Notes: generated from the letters alone by a model not told the origin. A DNA stretch of 64,000 nucleotides from Desulfarculus baarsii DSM 2075 (GCF_000143965.1 NC_014365.1:585501-649500), one strand, 5' to 3'; shown: positions 33,755 to 42,100, counted from the stretch's first letter. Numbers and translations are program-made.

Positions 33755-34561
33755 TTATTTCATGTCCACGGCTTTGACCCAGATCACCGCGTCCTGGGAG
33801 TTTTCCTTGCCCTCGAACTTGTCGTCGGGGCCCACGCCCAGGGCGGCGAAGCCCCACCAGCCGGCCTTGGGGATGCCGAAGGTGAAGACGCCGTTTTCAT
33901 CGGCCTTGATGGTCATGGTGACAAAGGCGTCCTGGGGCGCGGTGGCCAGGGCCTCTTTCTGGAACTCGTTTTTGCCGGGCACGGGCGGATGGTTGAGGTA
34001 TTCAACCTCGACCTCGGCGAAGGGCACGGGCTTGCCCTGTCCCTTGACCACGCCGCGGAAGACGTTGCCGGTCCACAGGGCGTAGGGCTTGTCCAGGGGC
34101 ACGATCTCGGCGGGCAGGCCCAGTTCGGCGTCCCAGTCGGTGGGCAGGCCACCGGCGTTGACGACGACCTTGGTGATCTGCTGGATGTAGGCGCCTTCGC
34201 TGGGCTCCAGGTAAGGGGCGGGGTTGACGACGAAGATCCAGTCGCCCATGCCGCGCATGTTATAGGTGGTCTCGAAGGCCTTGCCGGAGTTGGTCAGGCT
34301 GGTCCACTCGATGGGCTTGAGGGTGGCCAGCAGGTCGGTCTTTTTGCCTTTATGAACGGCGAAGAACTCCTTGGGCTGGCCCATGTCCATGGTGTGGCCG
34401 GCCTCGAAGGGGTGGGTGAAGACCAGCTTGAGGGGGATTTCGCCGCCTTTTTCCAGGGCCGCCTCGGGGGTGTAGATCATCTGGAAGTGGGCCAGGGCCG
34501 GCAGGCCGCTGCACAACACGGCCATCAGGGCCAGGGCCGTCAGGCCAAGCAATTTTTTCAC
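33755..34561 (-). CDS. DUF4198 periplasmic metal-uptake-associated protein
   Basis: 268 residues. Signal peptide, cleaved after LPALA, leaving an N-terminal His (HFQMIYTPE), characteristic of DUF4198/NikK-type proteins, where the mature amino-terminal His can bind metal. Two immunoglobulin-like beta domains follow (~30-160, ~165-265: 'NVFRGVVKGQGKPVPFAEVE', 'NGVFTFGIPKAGWWGFAALG'). Family members accompany Ni/Co or iron importers. GTG at 34561 with GGAGGAC upstream. It is the last gene of the feoA-feoB operon, so ferrous iron delivery to FeoB is the likely role (inference). Confidence 0.85.
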   Translation of the reverse strand: MKKLLGLTALALMAVLCSGLPALAHFQMIYTPEAALEKGGEIPLKLVFTHPFEAGHTMDMGQPKEFFAVHKGKKTDLLATLKPIEWTSLTNSGKAFETTYNMRGMGDWIFVVNPAPYLEPSEGAYIQQITKVVVNAGGLPTDWDAELGLPAEIVPLDKPYALWTGNVFRGVVKGQGKPVPFAEVEVEYLNHPPVPGKNEFQKEALATAPQDAFVTMTIKADENGVFTFGIPKAGWWGFAALGVGPDDKFEGKENSQDAVIWVKAVDMK

Positions 34562-34634
34562 GACTGTCCTCCGTTTTTTGGTGTGCGACCGCGCGCCGGC
34601 CGGGCCGGCCCGCCTTGGGGGTCGAGCCAAGCAT

Positions 34635-34660
34635 GCCCGCCGACCGCGCGGCCGGCGGGC
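34635..34660. repeat. Intercistronic hairpin in feo operon
   Basis: GCCCGCCG and CGGCGGGC flank a 10-base loop between the 105-residue protein gene and the DUF4198 gene. Without a T-run, it may set differential stability of the downstream message. Confidence 0.45.
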
Positions 34661-34670
34661 GTGGTTTTGC

Positions 34671-34988
34671 CTATTCGACGATGTCCTTGCCGTTGATGAC
34701 GATGGAGTGGCCCTCGCCGGCGTCGAAGACGACGGTGTAGTCGCCATCGGGCTTTTTGAAGGTGAACTCGTTGCTGTCGTTGATGGCCCCGGTGATCAGT
34801 TCCTTGCCGCTGGCGTCCTTGACGCGCATGGTCACGCCGGCGGCCGAGGAGCCGTCGCTGAAGCCGCCCTCGCAGGTCACGGTGCCGTCACCGTTCTGGT
34901 AGCAGGTGCACAGGGGCGTGTGGGCCAGGGCCACGCTGGCCAGGCTGACGATCGCCGCCACGACGAAAAGGGTCAAAGCGCGTTTCAT
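34671..34988 (-). CDS. Small secreted Cys-containing protein of the feo operon
   Basis: 105 residues. Signal peptide ends at VALA; the mature protein starts 'HTPLCTCYQNGDGTVTCEGG', again with an amino-terminal His, followed by C-T-C and a third Cys. The remainder is a small beta-sandwich (carboxypeptidase-regulatory-like: 'VTMRVKDASGKELITGAIND', 'GDYTVVFDAGEGHSIVI'). The exposed His and Cys cluster could bind a metal. The ATG overlaps the feoB stop (ATGA), so translation is coupled to FeoB. NikL-like proteins in nickel systems are a possible parallel. Function unproven. Confidence 0.8.
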   Translation of the reverse strand: MKRALTLFVVAAIVSLASVALAHTPLCTCYQNGDGTVTCEGGFSDGSSAAGVTMRVKDASGKELITGAINDSNEFTFKKPDGDYTVVFDAGEGHSIVINGKDIVE

Positions 34989-37456
34989 TGAACAACCTCC
35001 TTGGTGCGTTTGGTTTCGGGCAAAAGCCCCATTATCAGCGCGAACACGCAGGCCAGGCCAAAATAGGCCCACATGGCCTGCCAGCCGCTGAGGCCCAGCG
35101 CGCCGCCGCCGGTGTAGATCAGGCTGGCGGCGAGGATGCCCAGCAGGCTGGGATAGGCGAAGGAGAACAACATCCAGCTGTAGCGCCTGGTGGCCACGCG
35201 CACCATGATGGTGGTGGCCAGGCAAGGCGGGAACAGGGCCATGAAGATCATCAGGGCGGTGGCGTTGAGGGGGGTGATGGGCTTGTCGGTGCCGGAGCCC
35301 AGCATGGCCGAGCCATCGTACTTGCCGTCGTTGCCGATGCCGTAGAGGGCCTTGAAGGTGGCGGTGGCGCTTTCGCGGGCGGCGAAAGAACTGAGCATGG
35401 CCACGTTGACCCGCCAGTCAAAGCCGGCCCATTGGGAGACGGGCTCCAGGAACTTGCCCATGCGGCCCAGGATGCTGCTGTTGATGCGCGCCTGTTGCAT
35501 CTGCCGCCAGAGGCCGTCGCGCTGCTGGCGCAGCTTGTTGAAGGCCTTGTAGGTCTTGGCGCGGCGATCCTTGACGGCCTCGAAAAAGACCGGATTCATG
35601 GCCTGATAGCGCTCGTCGACGGCCTTGGAGGAGACGGCGTCGCCGGCGGCGGCGGCCTTGTCGGCGCGATAGGCCTCGCGGAAGGAGAACAGGCTCATCA
35701 ACTCGGCCTCGCCAGGCAGGGCCGCGGCCAGGGGCGTGCCGGCGATGGCCTTGGCGAAGGCGGCCTTGGCCGCCACGCCCTGGGCCTCGAACTCGGCCTG
35801 AATCTGGGCCGGGGCGCCGGGGAACTGCAACAGGGCCCAGATGACCACGGCCACGGCGGCGACGATGGTCAAGACCTTGCGGATGTAGGTCCAGATGCGC
35901 TCGAAGGCCCGGGTCAGGACGCTGCGCAGGGTGGGCAGGTGATAGGTGGGCAGCTCCATGATGAAGGGCGCGGTCTCGCGGCCCTTGAGCACGGTCATGG
36001 TCAGGATGCGGGCGATGGGCAGGGCCATCACCAGGGTGATGGTCGAGATGAAAAACATGGCCCCGGCCTTGTGCTCGGGAAAAAACGCCTCCACGAGCAT
36101 GATGTAAAAGGCCGTCTTGGCCAGGCAGTTCATTAGGGGCACGGTGAGGATGGTGGCCAGGCGGGCCCGCTCGTCGGGCACGGCCTGGCAGGCCATGACG
36201 CCGGGCACGGCGCAGCCGCCGACGTAGATGCCGCCCAGGATGAAGGGCAGGGTGGAGTTGCCGTGCAGGCCGAAGCGCCGGAAGATGCGGTCGAGCATGA
36301 AGGCCATGCGCGGCATGTAGCCCACATCCTCGAGGATGGCGATGAGCGAAAACAAAATGAAAAACTGCGGCAAATAAACCAACAGCGCGCTGACGCTGGT
36401 CATGAACCAACTGGCCAGCGAACTGATCAGGGGCTCTTCCATGAAGCCGGCCACCGGCAAAAAGCTCTCCAGCCAGCCTTGGCCCCGGCTCAGCCACGGC
36501 GTGACCATGGCCGCCAACTGGCCGCCCTGGTTGACGGCCAGCTCGAAGAGCAAATAAAACACCCCGCACATGATCAACGGCCCGGCCACGCGGTGGCAGA
36601 GCAGGCGGTCGGCCATGTCGGTGAAGCTGCGGCCACGCTGATTTTTGTGGTGGATCACCGCCCGGCCGATCTCCTCGGCGGTCTCATGTCGGCGGAAGGC
36701 GATGTGCCGGAAGGTGGGCAGGCCGTGCTCCTGCTGAAAGCGTTGGCGTTCGGCCTCCAGGCTTTTCTGCAACTCGGGCCAGTCCTGGGCGGCGTGTTTG
36801 GCGGCCAGTTCCTGGGCCTTTTCGTCGCCCTCGAGCAGCTTGAGGGCCAACCAGCGGACCGGGCAGCGGCCGGCCAGGCCGGGTTGGGCGGCCAGCAACT
36901 CTTGCAGGCGCTCCAGGGCCGGCTCCAGGGGGCCGTAGTCGATGCGAAAGTTCGACACCGCGCCCTGGGCCTCGGCGATGGCCTGACGCAACTCCACGCG
37001 GCCCACGCCGCGCTTGCCGTCGCTGACCAGCACCCGCACGCCCAGGCGCCTGGCCAGTTCGTCCTGATCGATCTCTTGGCCGTGCTTGCGGGCCACGTCG
37101 ATCATGTTCAGGTCCAACAGCAGCGGCCGCTCCATCTCCAGCAACTGGAACGTCAGGTAGAGGTTGCGCCGCAGGTTGGCCGCGTCGACCACGTTGACCA
37201 CCAGGGTGGGCTGGTCGTGGAGGATAAAGTCGCGGGTGACTCGCTCCTCCATGGAGTAAGAGGTGATGCTGTAGGTGCCGGGCAGGTCGACCAGTTCGAT
37301 CTTGCGACCGCCCTCGCTGAAGTAACCCACCTTTTTTTCCACCGTCACGCCAGGGTAGTTGGCCACGAACTGACGCGCGCCGGTGAGCATGTTAAAGATG
37401 GTGGATTTGCCGGAGTTGGGCTGGCCGGCCAAGGCGGCCAGGATCTGATCGCTCAT
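34985..37456 (-). CDS. feoB: Ferrous iron transporter FeoB
   Basis: 823 residues. N-terminal G domain: G1 'GQPNSGKSTIFN' (~11-22), G3 'DLPGTYS', G4 NMID. Then the guanine-dissociation-inhibitor helices and a polytopic C-terminal membrane part with the two Gate motifs, for example 'LPFILGGIYVGGCAVPGVMA' with a conserved Cys. Residues ~560-650 hold an extra soluble insert (AA-rich, 'GEAELMSLFSFREAY'), longer than in E. coli. It imports Fe2+ across the inner membrane. Its start overlaps the feoA stop (4 bases). Confidence 0.97.
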   Translation of the reverse strand: MSDQILAALAGQPNSGKSTIFNMLTGARQFVANYPGVTVEKKVGYFSEGGRKIELVDLPGTYSITSYSMEERVTRDFILHDQPTLVVNVVDAANLRRNLYLTFQLLEMERPLLLDLNMIDVARKHGQEIDQDELARRLGVRVLVSDGKRGVGRVELRQAIAEAQGAVSNFRIDYGPLEPALERLQELLAAQPGLAGRCPVRWLALKLLEGDEKAQELAAKHAAQDWPELQKSLEAERQRFQQEHGLPTFRHIAFRRHETAEEIGRAVIHHKNQRGRSFTDMADRLLCHRVAGPLIMCGVFYLLFELAVNQGGQLAAMVTPWLSRGQGWLESFLPVAGFMEEPLISSLASWFMTSVSALLVYLPQFFILFSLIAILEDVGYMPRMAFMLDRIFRRFGLHGNSTLPFILGGIYVGGCAVPGVMACQAVPDERARLATILTVPLMNCLAKTAFYIMLVEAFFPEHKAGAMFFISTITLVMALPIARILTMTVLKGRETAPFIMELPTYHLPTLRSVLTRAFERIWTYIRKVLTIVAAVAVVIWALLQFPGAPAQIQAEFEAQGVAAKAAFAKAIAGTPLAAALPGEAELMSLFSFREAYRADKAAAAGDAVSSKAVDERYQAMNPVFFEAVKDRRAKTYKAFNKLRQQRDGLWRQMQQARINSSILGRMGKFLEPVSQWAGFDWRVNVAMLSSFAARESATATFKALYGIGNDGKYDGSAMLGSGTDKPITPLNATALMIFMALFPPCLATTIMVRVATRRYSWMLFSFAYPSLLGILAASLIYTGGGALGLSGWQAMWAYFGLACVFALIMGLLPETKRTKEVVQ

Positions 37457-37677
37457 AGCCGCTCCACCTCGACGAATCTGGCCTCGTTGTGCCGCAAGCT
37501 GATGAAATAGCCCAGCATCTGCACTTCGAGGGGATCGCGCAGCGGCGCGTTGCGGATCACCTTCAACTCGACCCCCGGATGAAAGCCCAGGTCCATCAAC
37601 CGCTGGCCCAGATCGCCCACGGCGGTCAGCCCCAGCACCTTCCCGGCCATGCCGGGCTGCAAGAAGTCCAAGGTCAT
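37453..37677 (-). CDS. feoA: FeoA domain protein
   Basis: 74 residues with the SH3-like FeoA fold: 'DLGQRLMDLGFHPGVELKVI' is the diagnostic segment and 'DPLEVQMLGYFISLRHNEA' the second half. It is a cytoplasmic accessory of FeoB. First gene of the minus-strand operon feoA-feoB-105aa-DUF4198; its ATG overlap with feoB indicates coupling. The strong promoter upstream has a palindrome just beyond the -35. Confidence 0.95.
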   Translation of the reverse strand: MTLDFLQPGMAGKVLGLTAVGDLGQRLMDLGFHPGVELKVIRNAPLRDPLEVQMLGYFISLRHNEARFVEVERL

Positions 37678-37754
37678 TTGGTCATCCCCAGGTGGCGCGT
37701 TCTTGTTTGAAAAGAGGTCGGAGGGCGGCCGACGGTTGGCCGCCGCTGGGCCGA

Positions 37755-37783
37755 AGTATAGCGGCGGCCATGTTGGAGGTCAA
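37755..37783 (-). promoter_or_regulatory. Promoter of the feo operon
   Basis: Minus strand TTGACC, 17 bases, TATACT: five of six in both hexamers with ideal spacing, ~78 bases before the feoA start. Followed upstream by the palindrome at 37791-37806. Confidence 0.75.
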
Positions 37784-37790
37784 ACAATTT

Positions 37791-37806
37791 ATTAGAGCGC
37801 TCTAAT
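37791..37806. promoter_or_regulatory. Perfect 16-bp palindrome, candidate metal-regulator operator
   Basis: ATTAGAGCGCTCTAAT is fully self-complementary and lies 7 bases upstream of the feo -35, in the shared region between feoA and the divergent P-type ATPase operon. It does not match the classic Fur box closely; a DtxR-like or other dimeric regulator is possible. Coordinated control of both operons is inferred from position only. Confidence 0.6.
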
Positions 37807-37845
37807 CTGAAAAGCCGCGACGAAACTTCGGTCAACATGGCGAAA

Positions 37846-37873
37846 TTGCGTGAATATCTATAATCTATATTAT
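37846..37873 (+). promoter_or_regulatory. Candidate promoter of the P-type ATPase operon
   Basis: TTGCGT, 16 bases, TATTAT, in an AT-rich stretch that is unusual in this GC-rich window. It would give a leader of ~150 bases before the ATG at 38027. Weaker than the feo promoter. Confidence 0.4.
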
Positions 37874-38026
37874 TAATCATGCCTTATTTTGCTGATTTTT
37901 TGTTTTACGCATCAAATAATCTTCGGTAATATTCAAGGCCAGCGCGGCCCGCCAGCGCGCCGAACCGAACATCACTTTCGCCGCCGGTGGCCAGGCCGCT
38001 CGGCGTTGCCCGTGGATATCGAGGCC

Positions 38027-40288
38027 ATGGCTCCAATCCAAATCAAGCACAGCCTGCCCGGCCGCCTGCGCCTGCACGCGCGGGCCTTGCGCCGCCGCCC
38101 CCAAGCCTGCCGGCTGGCGGTGGAGTTTTTGCAAAGCATCGACGGCGTGTTATGGGTCCGCTGCAATCCGGCCATTGGCGGCCTGGTGCTGGCCTTTCGG
38201 CCGGCCGAGCTGACGCCCGAGCGCATCATCCAGGCCCTGGGCGGCCTCTGGGGCCTGAACGCCCCGGCCCGTTGCCGGCCCGCGAAGCCGCCGGCCGGTC
38301 AAGCCCCGGCCTGCCCGGCTTGCCAGAGCGACTCCGCCGACCTGGAGCAGGCCGACATCTCCACGCCACGTCGCAGATTTTTGAGCATCGGCGCGGTGTT
38401 GGCTGTCACGGCCCTGCGTTCGCGCCTGCTGGGCGCGGTCGTGGCCCAGGGCCTGTTCAGCCCGCTGGGCCTGATCGCCGCGGCCTTTGCCCTGCCCCTG
38501 GCCGCCAAGGGCCTGCGCGAGCTGCTCAAAGGCCGACCCGGCCTGGACAGCCTGCTGGGCGGGGCCTGCCTGGCCGCGGCGCTCTCGGGCCAGGCCATGG
38601 CCGCGCTGGAGATTCTGTTCATCGACAGCGGGGCCGAATGGCTGCGGGCCTGGGTCACCCAGCGTTCGCGGCGGGCCATCGCCGAGATTCTGGAGATCAC
38701 CAGTCATCACACCTTCATGATCGTCGACGGCGTGGAGGTGGAGGTGGCGGTGGAGGCCGTGCAACCCGGCGACGTGGTGGTGGTCCACGGCGGCGAGAAA
38801 ATTCCCGTCGACGGCGTGGTCGTCGAGGGTCACGCCCTGCTGGACGAATCTTCCATCAACGGCCGGGCCGAACTGGCCGACCGTAGCGCCGGCGATCAAG
38901 TCTTCGCCGGGACCATGGCGCGCCAGGGCGTGGTCAAGATTCGCGCCCAGCGCGTGGGCGATCAAACCTATCTGGCGCGCATCCTGGCCCTGGTGGAGAG
39001 CTCGCTGCAAAACCGCGCCCCCGTCGAGCAGGTCGCCGACCGCCTGGGCCGGGCCACCATGCGCCTGGGCCTGACCGCCACGGCGCTGACGCTTTTGCTC
39101 ACCGGCAGTTTCTGGCGGGCCTTTTCGGTGCTTCTGGTCATGGCCTGCCCCTGCGCCACGGTGCTGGCCGCCTCCAGCGCCCTGAGCATGGCCATCAACA
39201 ACGCCGCCCGCCGCCGCGTGTTGATCAAGGGCGGCCGCTACCTGGAAGAACTGAGCCAGACCCGGGTCATCTGCTTCGACAAGACCGGCACCCTCACCGA
39301 CACTCAGCCGATTCTGCGCGAGATATTCAGCTATTGCGAGCTGGACGACGACCAGATCGTCGAGCTGGCCCACGCCGCCGAGTTGCACCAGCACCATCCC
39401 ATCGCCGGGGCCATCCAGCGCGAGGCCGCCCGCCGTGGCCTGCGCCGCCGCGAACACGCCGTGTGCCAATATCACCTGGGCCGGGGCGTCGAGGCCAAGG
39501 TGGCCGGCCAGGATATCCTGGTGGGCAACCACAAGCTCATGGAGCAATGCGGCGTGGACGTGGAGCCGGCTCGGCGGGACGCCCTGCACATGACCGATCG
39601 CGGTCGCACGGTGCTTTATCTGGCCCGCGACGGCCATCTGGCCGCCCTGCTGGCCATCAGCAACCGCACCAGGCCCGAGGCCCCGGCCATGCTGGCCGGC
39701 CTGCGGCGGCTGGGCTTCGAGCGCATCGCCATGATCACCGGCGACGAACTGTGCACCGCACGCGGCCTGGCCGACGAACTGGGCATGGACGTGTGCTGCT
39801 ACAGCGTCATGCCCGAGGAAAAGGCCGAACTGGTGCGGGCCGAACGCCAGCGCGGCGGCAAGGTGGTCATGGTCGGCGACGGCATCAACGACGCCCTGGC
39901 CCTGGCCGAGGCCGACGTGGGCCTGGCCATGGGCGCGGGCGGCTCGGAGCTGGCCATCGAGGCCGCCGACATCGCCATGGTCGACGACAACCTGGCCAGC
40001 GTGGTCTTTGTCTGCGCCCTCAGCCGTCAGACCATGCGCGTCATCGGCCAGAACTTCTGGATCGCCACCGGCTCCAACATCGGCGGGTTGATCCTGGGCG
40101 CGCTGGGCCTGCTTTCGCCGGTGGCCGCCGGGATGTTGCACATGGCCCACACCGCCGGCGTCCTGGCCAACTCGGCCCGGCTGCTGCGCTTTGCCCCACC
40201 AGCCCTGGCGACGCCGGAGCAGCCGGGGCCGGAGCCGGTCGTCGCCCCCAGCGCGGCCCCGGCCACCGATAACGAACTGGCGGCCTGA
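38027..40288 (+). CDS. P1B-type metal ATPase with Cys-less HMA domain and altered TGE motif
   Basis: 753 residues. N-terminal HMA-like domain (~3-75) with H-S-L-P-G-R-L-R-L instead of the CxxC metal site; a C-P-A-C knuckle follows at ~96-99. The membrane part has CPC (C374, C376) in 'LLVMACPCATVLAAS'. The phosphorylation site DKTGT (D418), N-domain HHP, TGD and GDGIND are present. The actuator loop, normally TGES, reads NGRA at ~278-281, and the GDGxNDxPAL block reads GDGINDALAL. Loss of the TGE glutamate should block dephosphorylation, so normal transport is doubtful. First gene of the seven- to eight-gene cluster to 45147. Start by first ATG matching the HMA domain; its ribosome site is weak. 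Confidence 0.88.
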   Translation: MAPIQIKHSLPGRLRLHARALRRRPQACRLAVEFLQSIDGVLWVRCNPAIGGLVLAFRPAELTPERIIQALGGLWGLNAPARCRPAKPPAGQAPACPACQSDSADLEQADISTPRRRFLSIGAVLAVTALRSRLLGAVVAQGLFSPLGLIAAAFALPLAAKGLRELLKGRPGLDSLLGGACLAAALSGQAMAALEILFIDSGAEWLRAWVTQRSRRAIAEILEITSHHTFMIVDGVEVEVAVEAVQPGDVVVVHGGEKIPVDGVVVEGHALLDESSINGRAELADRSAGDQVFAGTMARQGVVKIRAQRVGDQTYLARILALVESSLQNRAPVEQVADRLGRATMRLGLTATALTLLLTGSFWRAFSVLLVMACPCATVLAASSALSMAINNAARRRVLIKGGRYLEELSQTRVICFDKTGTLTDTQPILREIFSYCELDDDQIVELAHAAELHQHHPIAGAIQREAARRGLRRREHAVCQYHLGRGVEAKVAGQDILVGNHKLMEQCGVDVEPARRDALHMTDRGRTVLYLARDGHLAALLAISNRTRPEAPAMLAGLRRLGFERIAMITGDELCTARGLADELGMDVCCYSVMPEEKAELVRAERQRGGKVVMVGDGINDALALAEADVGLAMGAGGSELAIEAADIAMVDDNLASVVFVCALSRQTMRVIGQNFWIATGSNIGGLILGALGLLSPVAAGMLHMAHTAGVLANSARLLRFAPPALATPEQPGPEPVVAPSAAPATDNELAA

Positions 40289-40323
40289 ATCAAAGGCAAT
40301 CAGCCCTTGGCTGGAGACGACCA

Positions 40324-40683
40324 ATGACCTCGCTGATCGACGAACTGCTCTATCTGCGCCGCTACCTGATCGTGGCCCATCACCTGCCCGGCCGCATCCG
40401 CATCCGTCTTTCGCCGGCGGTGCTTTCCGAGCCCAGGGCCAAGACCCTGGCCGCCAGCCAGGGCCTGCGCGGGGCCTTGGGCGCCCTGCGCGGCGTGCGT
40501 TCGGTGCGGGCCAACGCCAAGGCCCTCTCCACCACCATCGAATACGAGACCGCCGTTGTCTCGGCCAGCCAACTGCACGAGTTGTTCACCAGCCGCGACC
40601 CGGCCAGGGTCCGCGCGCTGATGGAAGGCATATTGCAAAACGTGGGATTATCCTCAACCGCAACGGAAGGAGTCGCGCCATGA
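40324..40683 (+). CDS. Small HMA-like domain protein without metal cysteines
   Basis: 119 residues. 'YLIVAHHLPGRIRIRLSPAV' matches the HMA-like region of the two ATPases in this cluster (H-x-L-P-G-R-x-R), followed by 'GALRGVRSVRANAKALSTTI', a ferredoxin-like beta-alpha-beta pattern. No CxxC, so it is not a classical metallochaperone. In ferrosome clusters FezC also carries a heavy-metal-associated domain. RBS GGAG. Its stop overlaps the next ATG (ATGA). A soluble partner for one ATPase is the simplest idea. Confidence 0.8.
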   Translation: MTSLIDELLYLRRYLIVAHHLPGRIRIRLSPAVLSEPRAKTLAASQGLRGALGALRGVRSVRANAKALSTTIEYETAVVSASQLHELFTSRDPARVRALMEGILQNVGLSSTATEGVAP

Positions 40684-41315
40684 GCGAGACGAGCCAACAG
40701 GTTCAGATGGAGCCGCCCCGGCCGCCGGCCGGCCAGGAATGCGCCGACGAGGCGTGCGGCGGCGAGCAGGGCGGCCAGAAAAACGCCGCCGGCCCGGCCG
40801 GGCCCATGCCCGGGTATCCGGCCATGGGCGGCTACCCGGGGCCTCATCCCGGCTGGTGGGCCCCGCCCTATGGCTATTATCCCGGCCCCTACGGCCCGCC
40901 CATGGGCCAGGGTTACGCGCCGGCCATGCCGGCCATGGGTTACCAAGGCCCGGCCCAGGCCCCGCCGCCGCCCCAGGCCGAGGCCCAGCACGGCAAATCC
41001 GGCGGCCATGGCGGCTCGGAAGGCTGCTCGTGCCACGAGCAGGCCGGGGCCGGGGCCATGGAGCAAAACCAGATGGGCAAGATGTTCGGCCTGATGGGCG
41101 ACATCGTCAGCGGCAAGGTCAACGCCTCCACCGTGACCAGCCTTTTGGGCGGCTGCTCGGATCAATTCTGGAAAGGGGCCCTGGTCGGCGCGGGCCTGGC
41201 CTTTTTGCTGACCAACCCCACCGTGCGTCAGGGCCTGACCGGCCTGTGGGGCGGCCTGTTCGGCGGGGCCAAGGCCGAGGATGAGCCTTGCGCGGCCCCG
41301 GCCGGGGAGGAGTAA
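40680..41315 (+). CDS. Low-complexity Pro/Gly/Tyr-rich protein with hydrophobic module
   Basis: 211 residues. Residues ~1-40 are acidic and hold two cysteines (EC, AC). Residues ~42-105 are a Pro/Gly/Tyr/Met-rich disordered stretch ('GYPGPHPGWWAPPYGYYPGP'). A His/Gly/Cys patch (~108-125, GCSCHEQ) follows, then an amphipathic helix and a hydrophobic module 'WKGALVGAGLAFLLTNPTVR' (~173-192) with a GLWGGLFGG tail. The module recurs in the 91-residue protein of the same operon. This looks like a membrane-associated scaffold or assembly protein; no family assigned. Confidence 0.75.
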   Translation: MSETSQQVQMEPPRPPAGQECADEACGGEQGGQKNAAGPAGPMPGYPAMGGYPGPHPGWWAPPYGYYPGPYGPPMGQGYAPAMPAMGYQGPAQAPPPPQAEAQHGKSGGHGGSEGCSCHEQAGAGAMEQNQMGKMFGLMGDIVSGKVNASTVTSLLGGCSDQFWKGALVGAGLAFLLTNPTVRQGLTGLWGGLFGGAKAEDEPCAAPAGEE

Positions 41316-41318
41316 ACC

Positions 41319-41759
41319 ATGAGCGCGCATGTCAAGCACCTGGCCTCGGCCAGCGGCGCGGCGGCCAGCAGCGCGGGTTATCGCGGGCTGTGGGCCCTGG
41401 GCGGCCTGGGCATGGTCATCGGCGCGGCCGTGGCCGTGGCCAAGAACATCCGCCTGGTCAAGGAAGGCAAGATGCAAAGCGACCAGGCCGTGGGCGAGAC
41501 GCTCAAGGAGTCGTTGGGCACGGGCCTGACCACGGCGGCGGCCGGGGCGGCGGCCGGCGTGCTGGGCCTTTCGGGCGCGCTGGGCCTGGTGGGCGTGGCC
41601 GCCCTGGGCGTGGGCGTCAAATACCTGTGGGATTCGGCCCTGACCCCGCCGGCCGCCGCGCCGGCCAAGCCGGCGGCCAAAGCGTCGGCCAAGGCCGAAA
41701 CCAAACCCAAGGCCAAGGCCAAAGCCGTCAAGGCCCCGGCCACCGCGCGGGAGGAATAA
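41319..41759 (+). CDS. Glycine-zipper membrane protein with Ala/Lys tail
   Basis: 146 residues. Two hydrophobic Gly/Ala-rich segments: ~23-42 ('LWALGGLGMVIGAAVAVAKN') and ~72-105 ('LTTAAAGAAAGVLGLSGALG' continuing LVGVAALGVGVKYLW), dense in GxxxG packing motifs. A 38-residue tail of Ala, Lys and Pro follows, histone-H1-like and strongly basic. Such glycine zippers are typical of proteins that pack in curved membranes, including magnetosome and ferrosome proteins. RBS GGGGAGGAG. Its job is inferred from cluster context. Confidence 0.75.
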   Translation: MSAHVKHLASASGAAASSAGYRGLWALGGLGMVIGAAVAVAKNIRLVKEGKMQSDQAVGETLKESLGTGLTTAAAGAAAGVLGLSGALGLVGVAALGVGVKYLWDSALTPPAAAPAKPAAKASAKAETKPKAKAKAVKAPATAREE

Positions 41760-41763
41760 AGCC

Positions 41764-42039
41764 ATGCACGATCAGCGCAATCACCTGGCCCAAACGCAGA
41801 CCCAGGCCCCGCCGGCCGACGGCGGTTGGCTATCCTTCAACGACCCTTGCTATCTGCGGGGGCTGTTGATCGGCGCCGGCGTGGCCCTGGTGTTGGGCAA
41901 CCCCGCCGTGCAAAAGGCCGTGGTGCGCGGGGCCATGAAGCTCTGGGCCGGGCTGCAATACAGCATCGAAGAGGTCAAGGAGCAGATCGAGGACGTCAAG
42001 GCCGAGATGGCCGTGGCCAAGCAGGGCGAACAGGAATAA
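41764..42039 (+). CDS. Small membrane protein with the NPxV hydrophobic module
   Basis: 91 residues. 'CYLRGLLIGAGVALVLGNPA' (~29-48) then VQKAVVRG parallels the module in the 211-residue protein (W-K-G-A-L-V-G-A-G-x-A-x-L-L-T-N-P-T-V). One hydrophobic helix, then a charged amphipathic helix 'SIEEVKEQIEDVKAEMAVAK' (~67-86). YtxH-like in shape. The gene is 4 bases after the previous stop, RBS GGAGG. Candidate organelle-membrane protein. Confidence 0.75.
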   Translation: MHDQRNHLAQTQTQAPPADGGWLSFNDPCYLRGLLIGAGVALVLGNPAVQKAVVRGAMKLWAGLQYSIEEVKEQIEDVKAEMAVAKQGEQE

Positions 42040-42045
42040 CCGGCC

Positions 42046-42076
42046 GGGCGGCCCGCCTCCAGCGGGTGGGCCGCCC
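42046..42076. repeat. Hairpin inside the P-type ATPase operon
   Basis: GGGCGGCCC and GGGCCGCCC are exact inverted repeats separated by 13 bases, between the 91-residue and 65-residue protein genes. No T-run. Possibly an RNA-stability or partial-termination element. Confidence 0.5.
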
Positions 42077-42100
42077 GCGCGCCTTGGGAAGAATCGTCAC

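Larger units (their letters stand above)
37678..38026. other. Divergent intergenic region feoA / P-type ATPase
   Basis: About 350 bases without a gene. Contains the feo promoter, the 16-bp palindrome, an AT-rich stretch with a possible rightward promoter (37846-37880) and a ~150-base leader. The rightward reading frame is open from 37889 but has no ATG or ribosome site before 38027. Confidence 0.7.
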
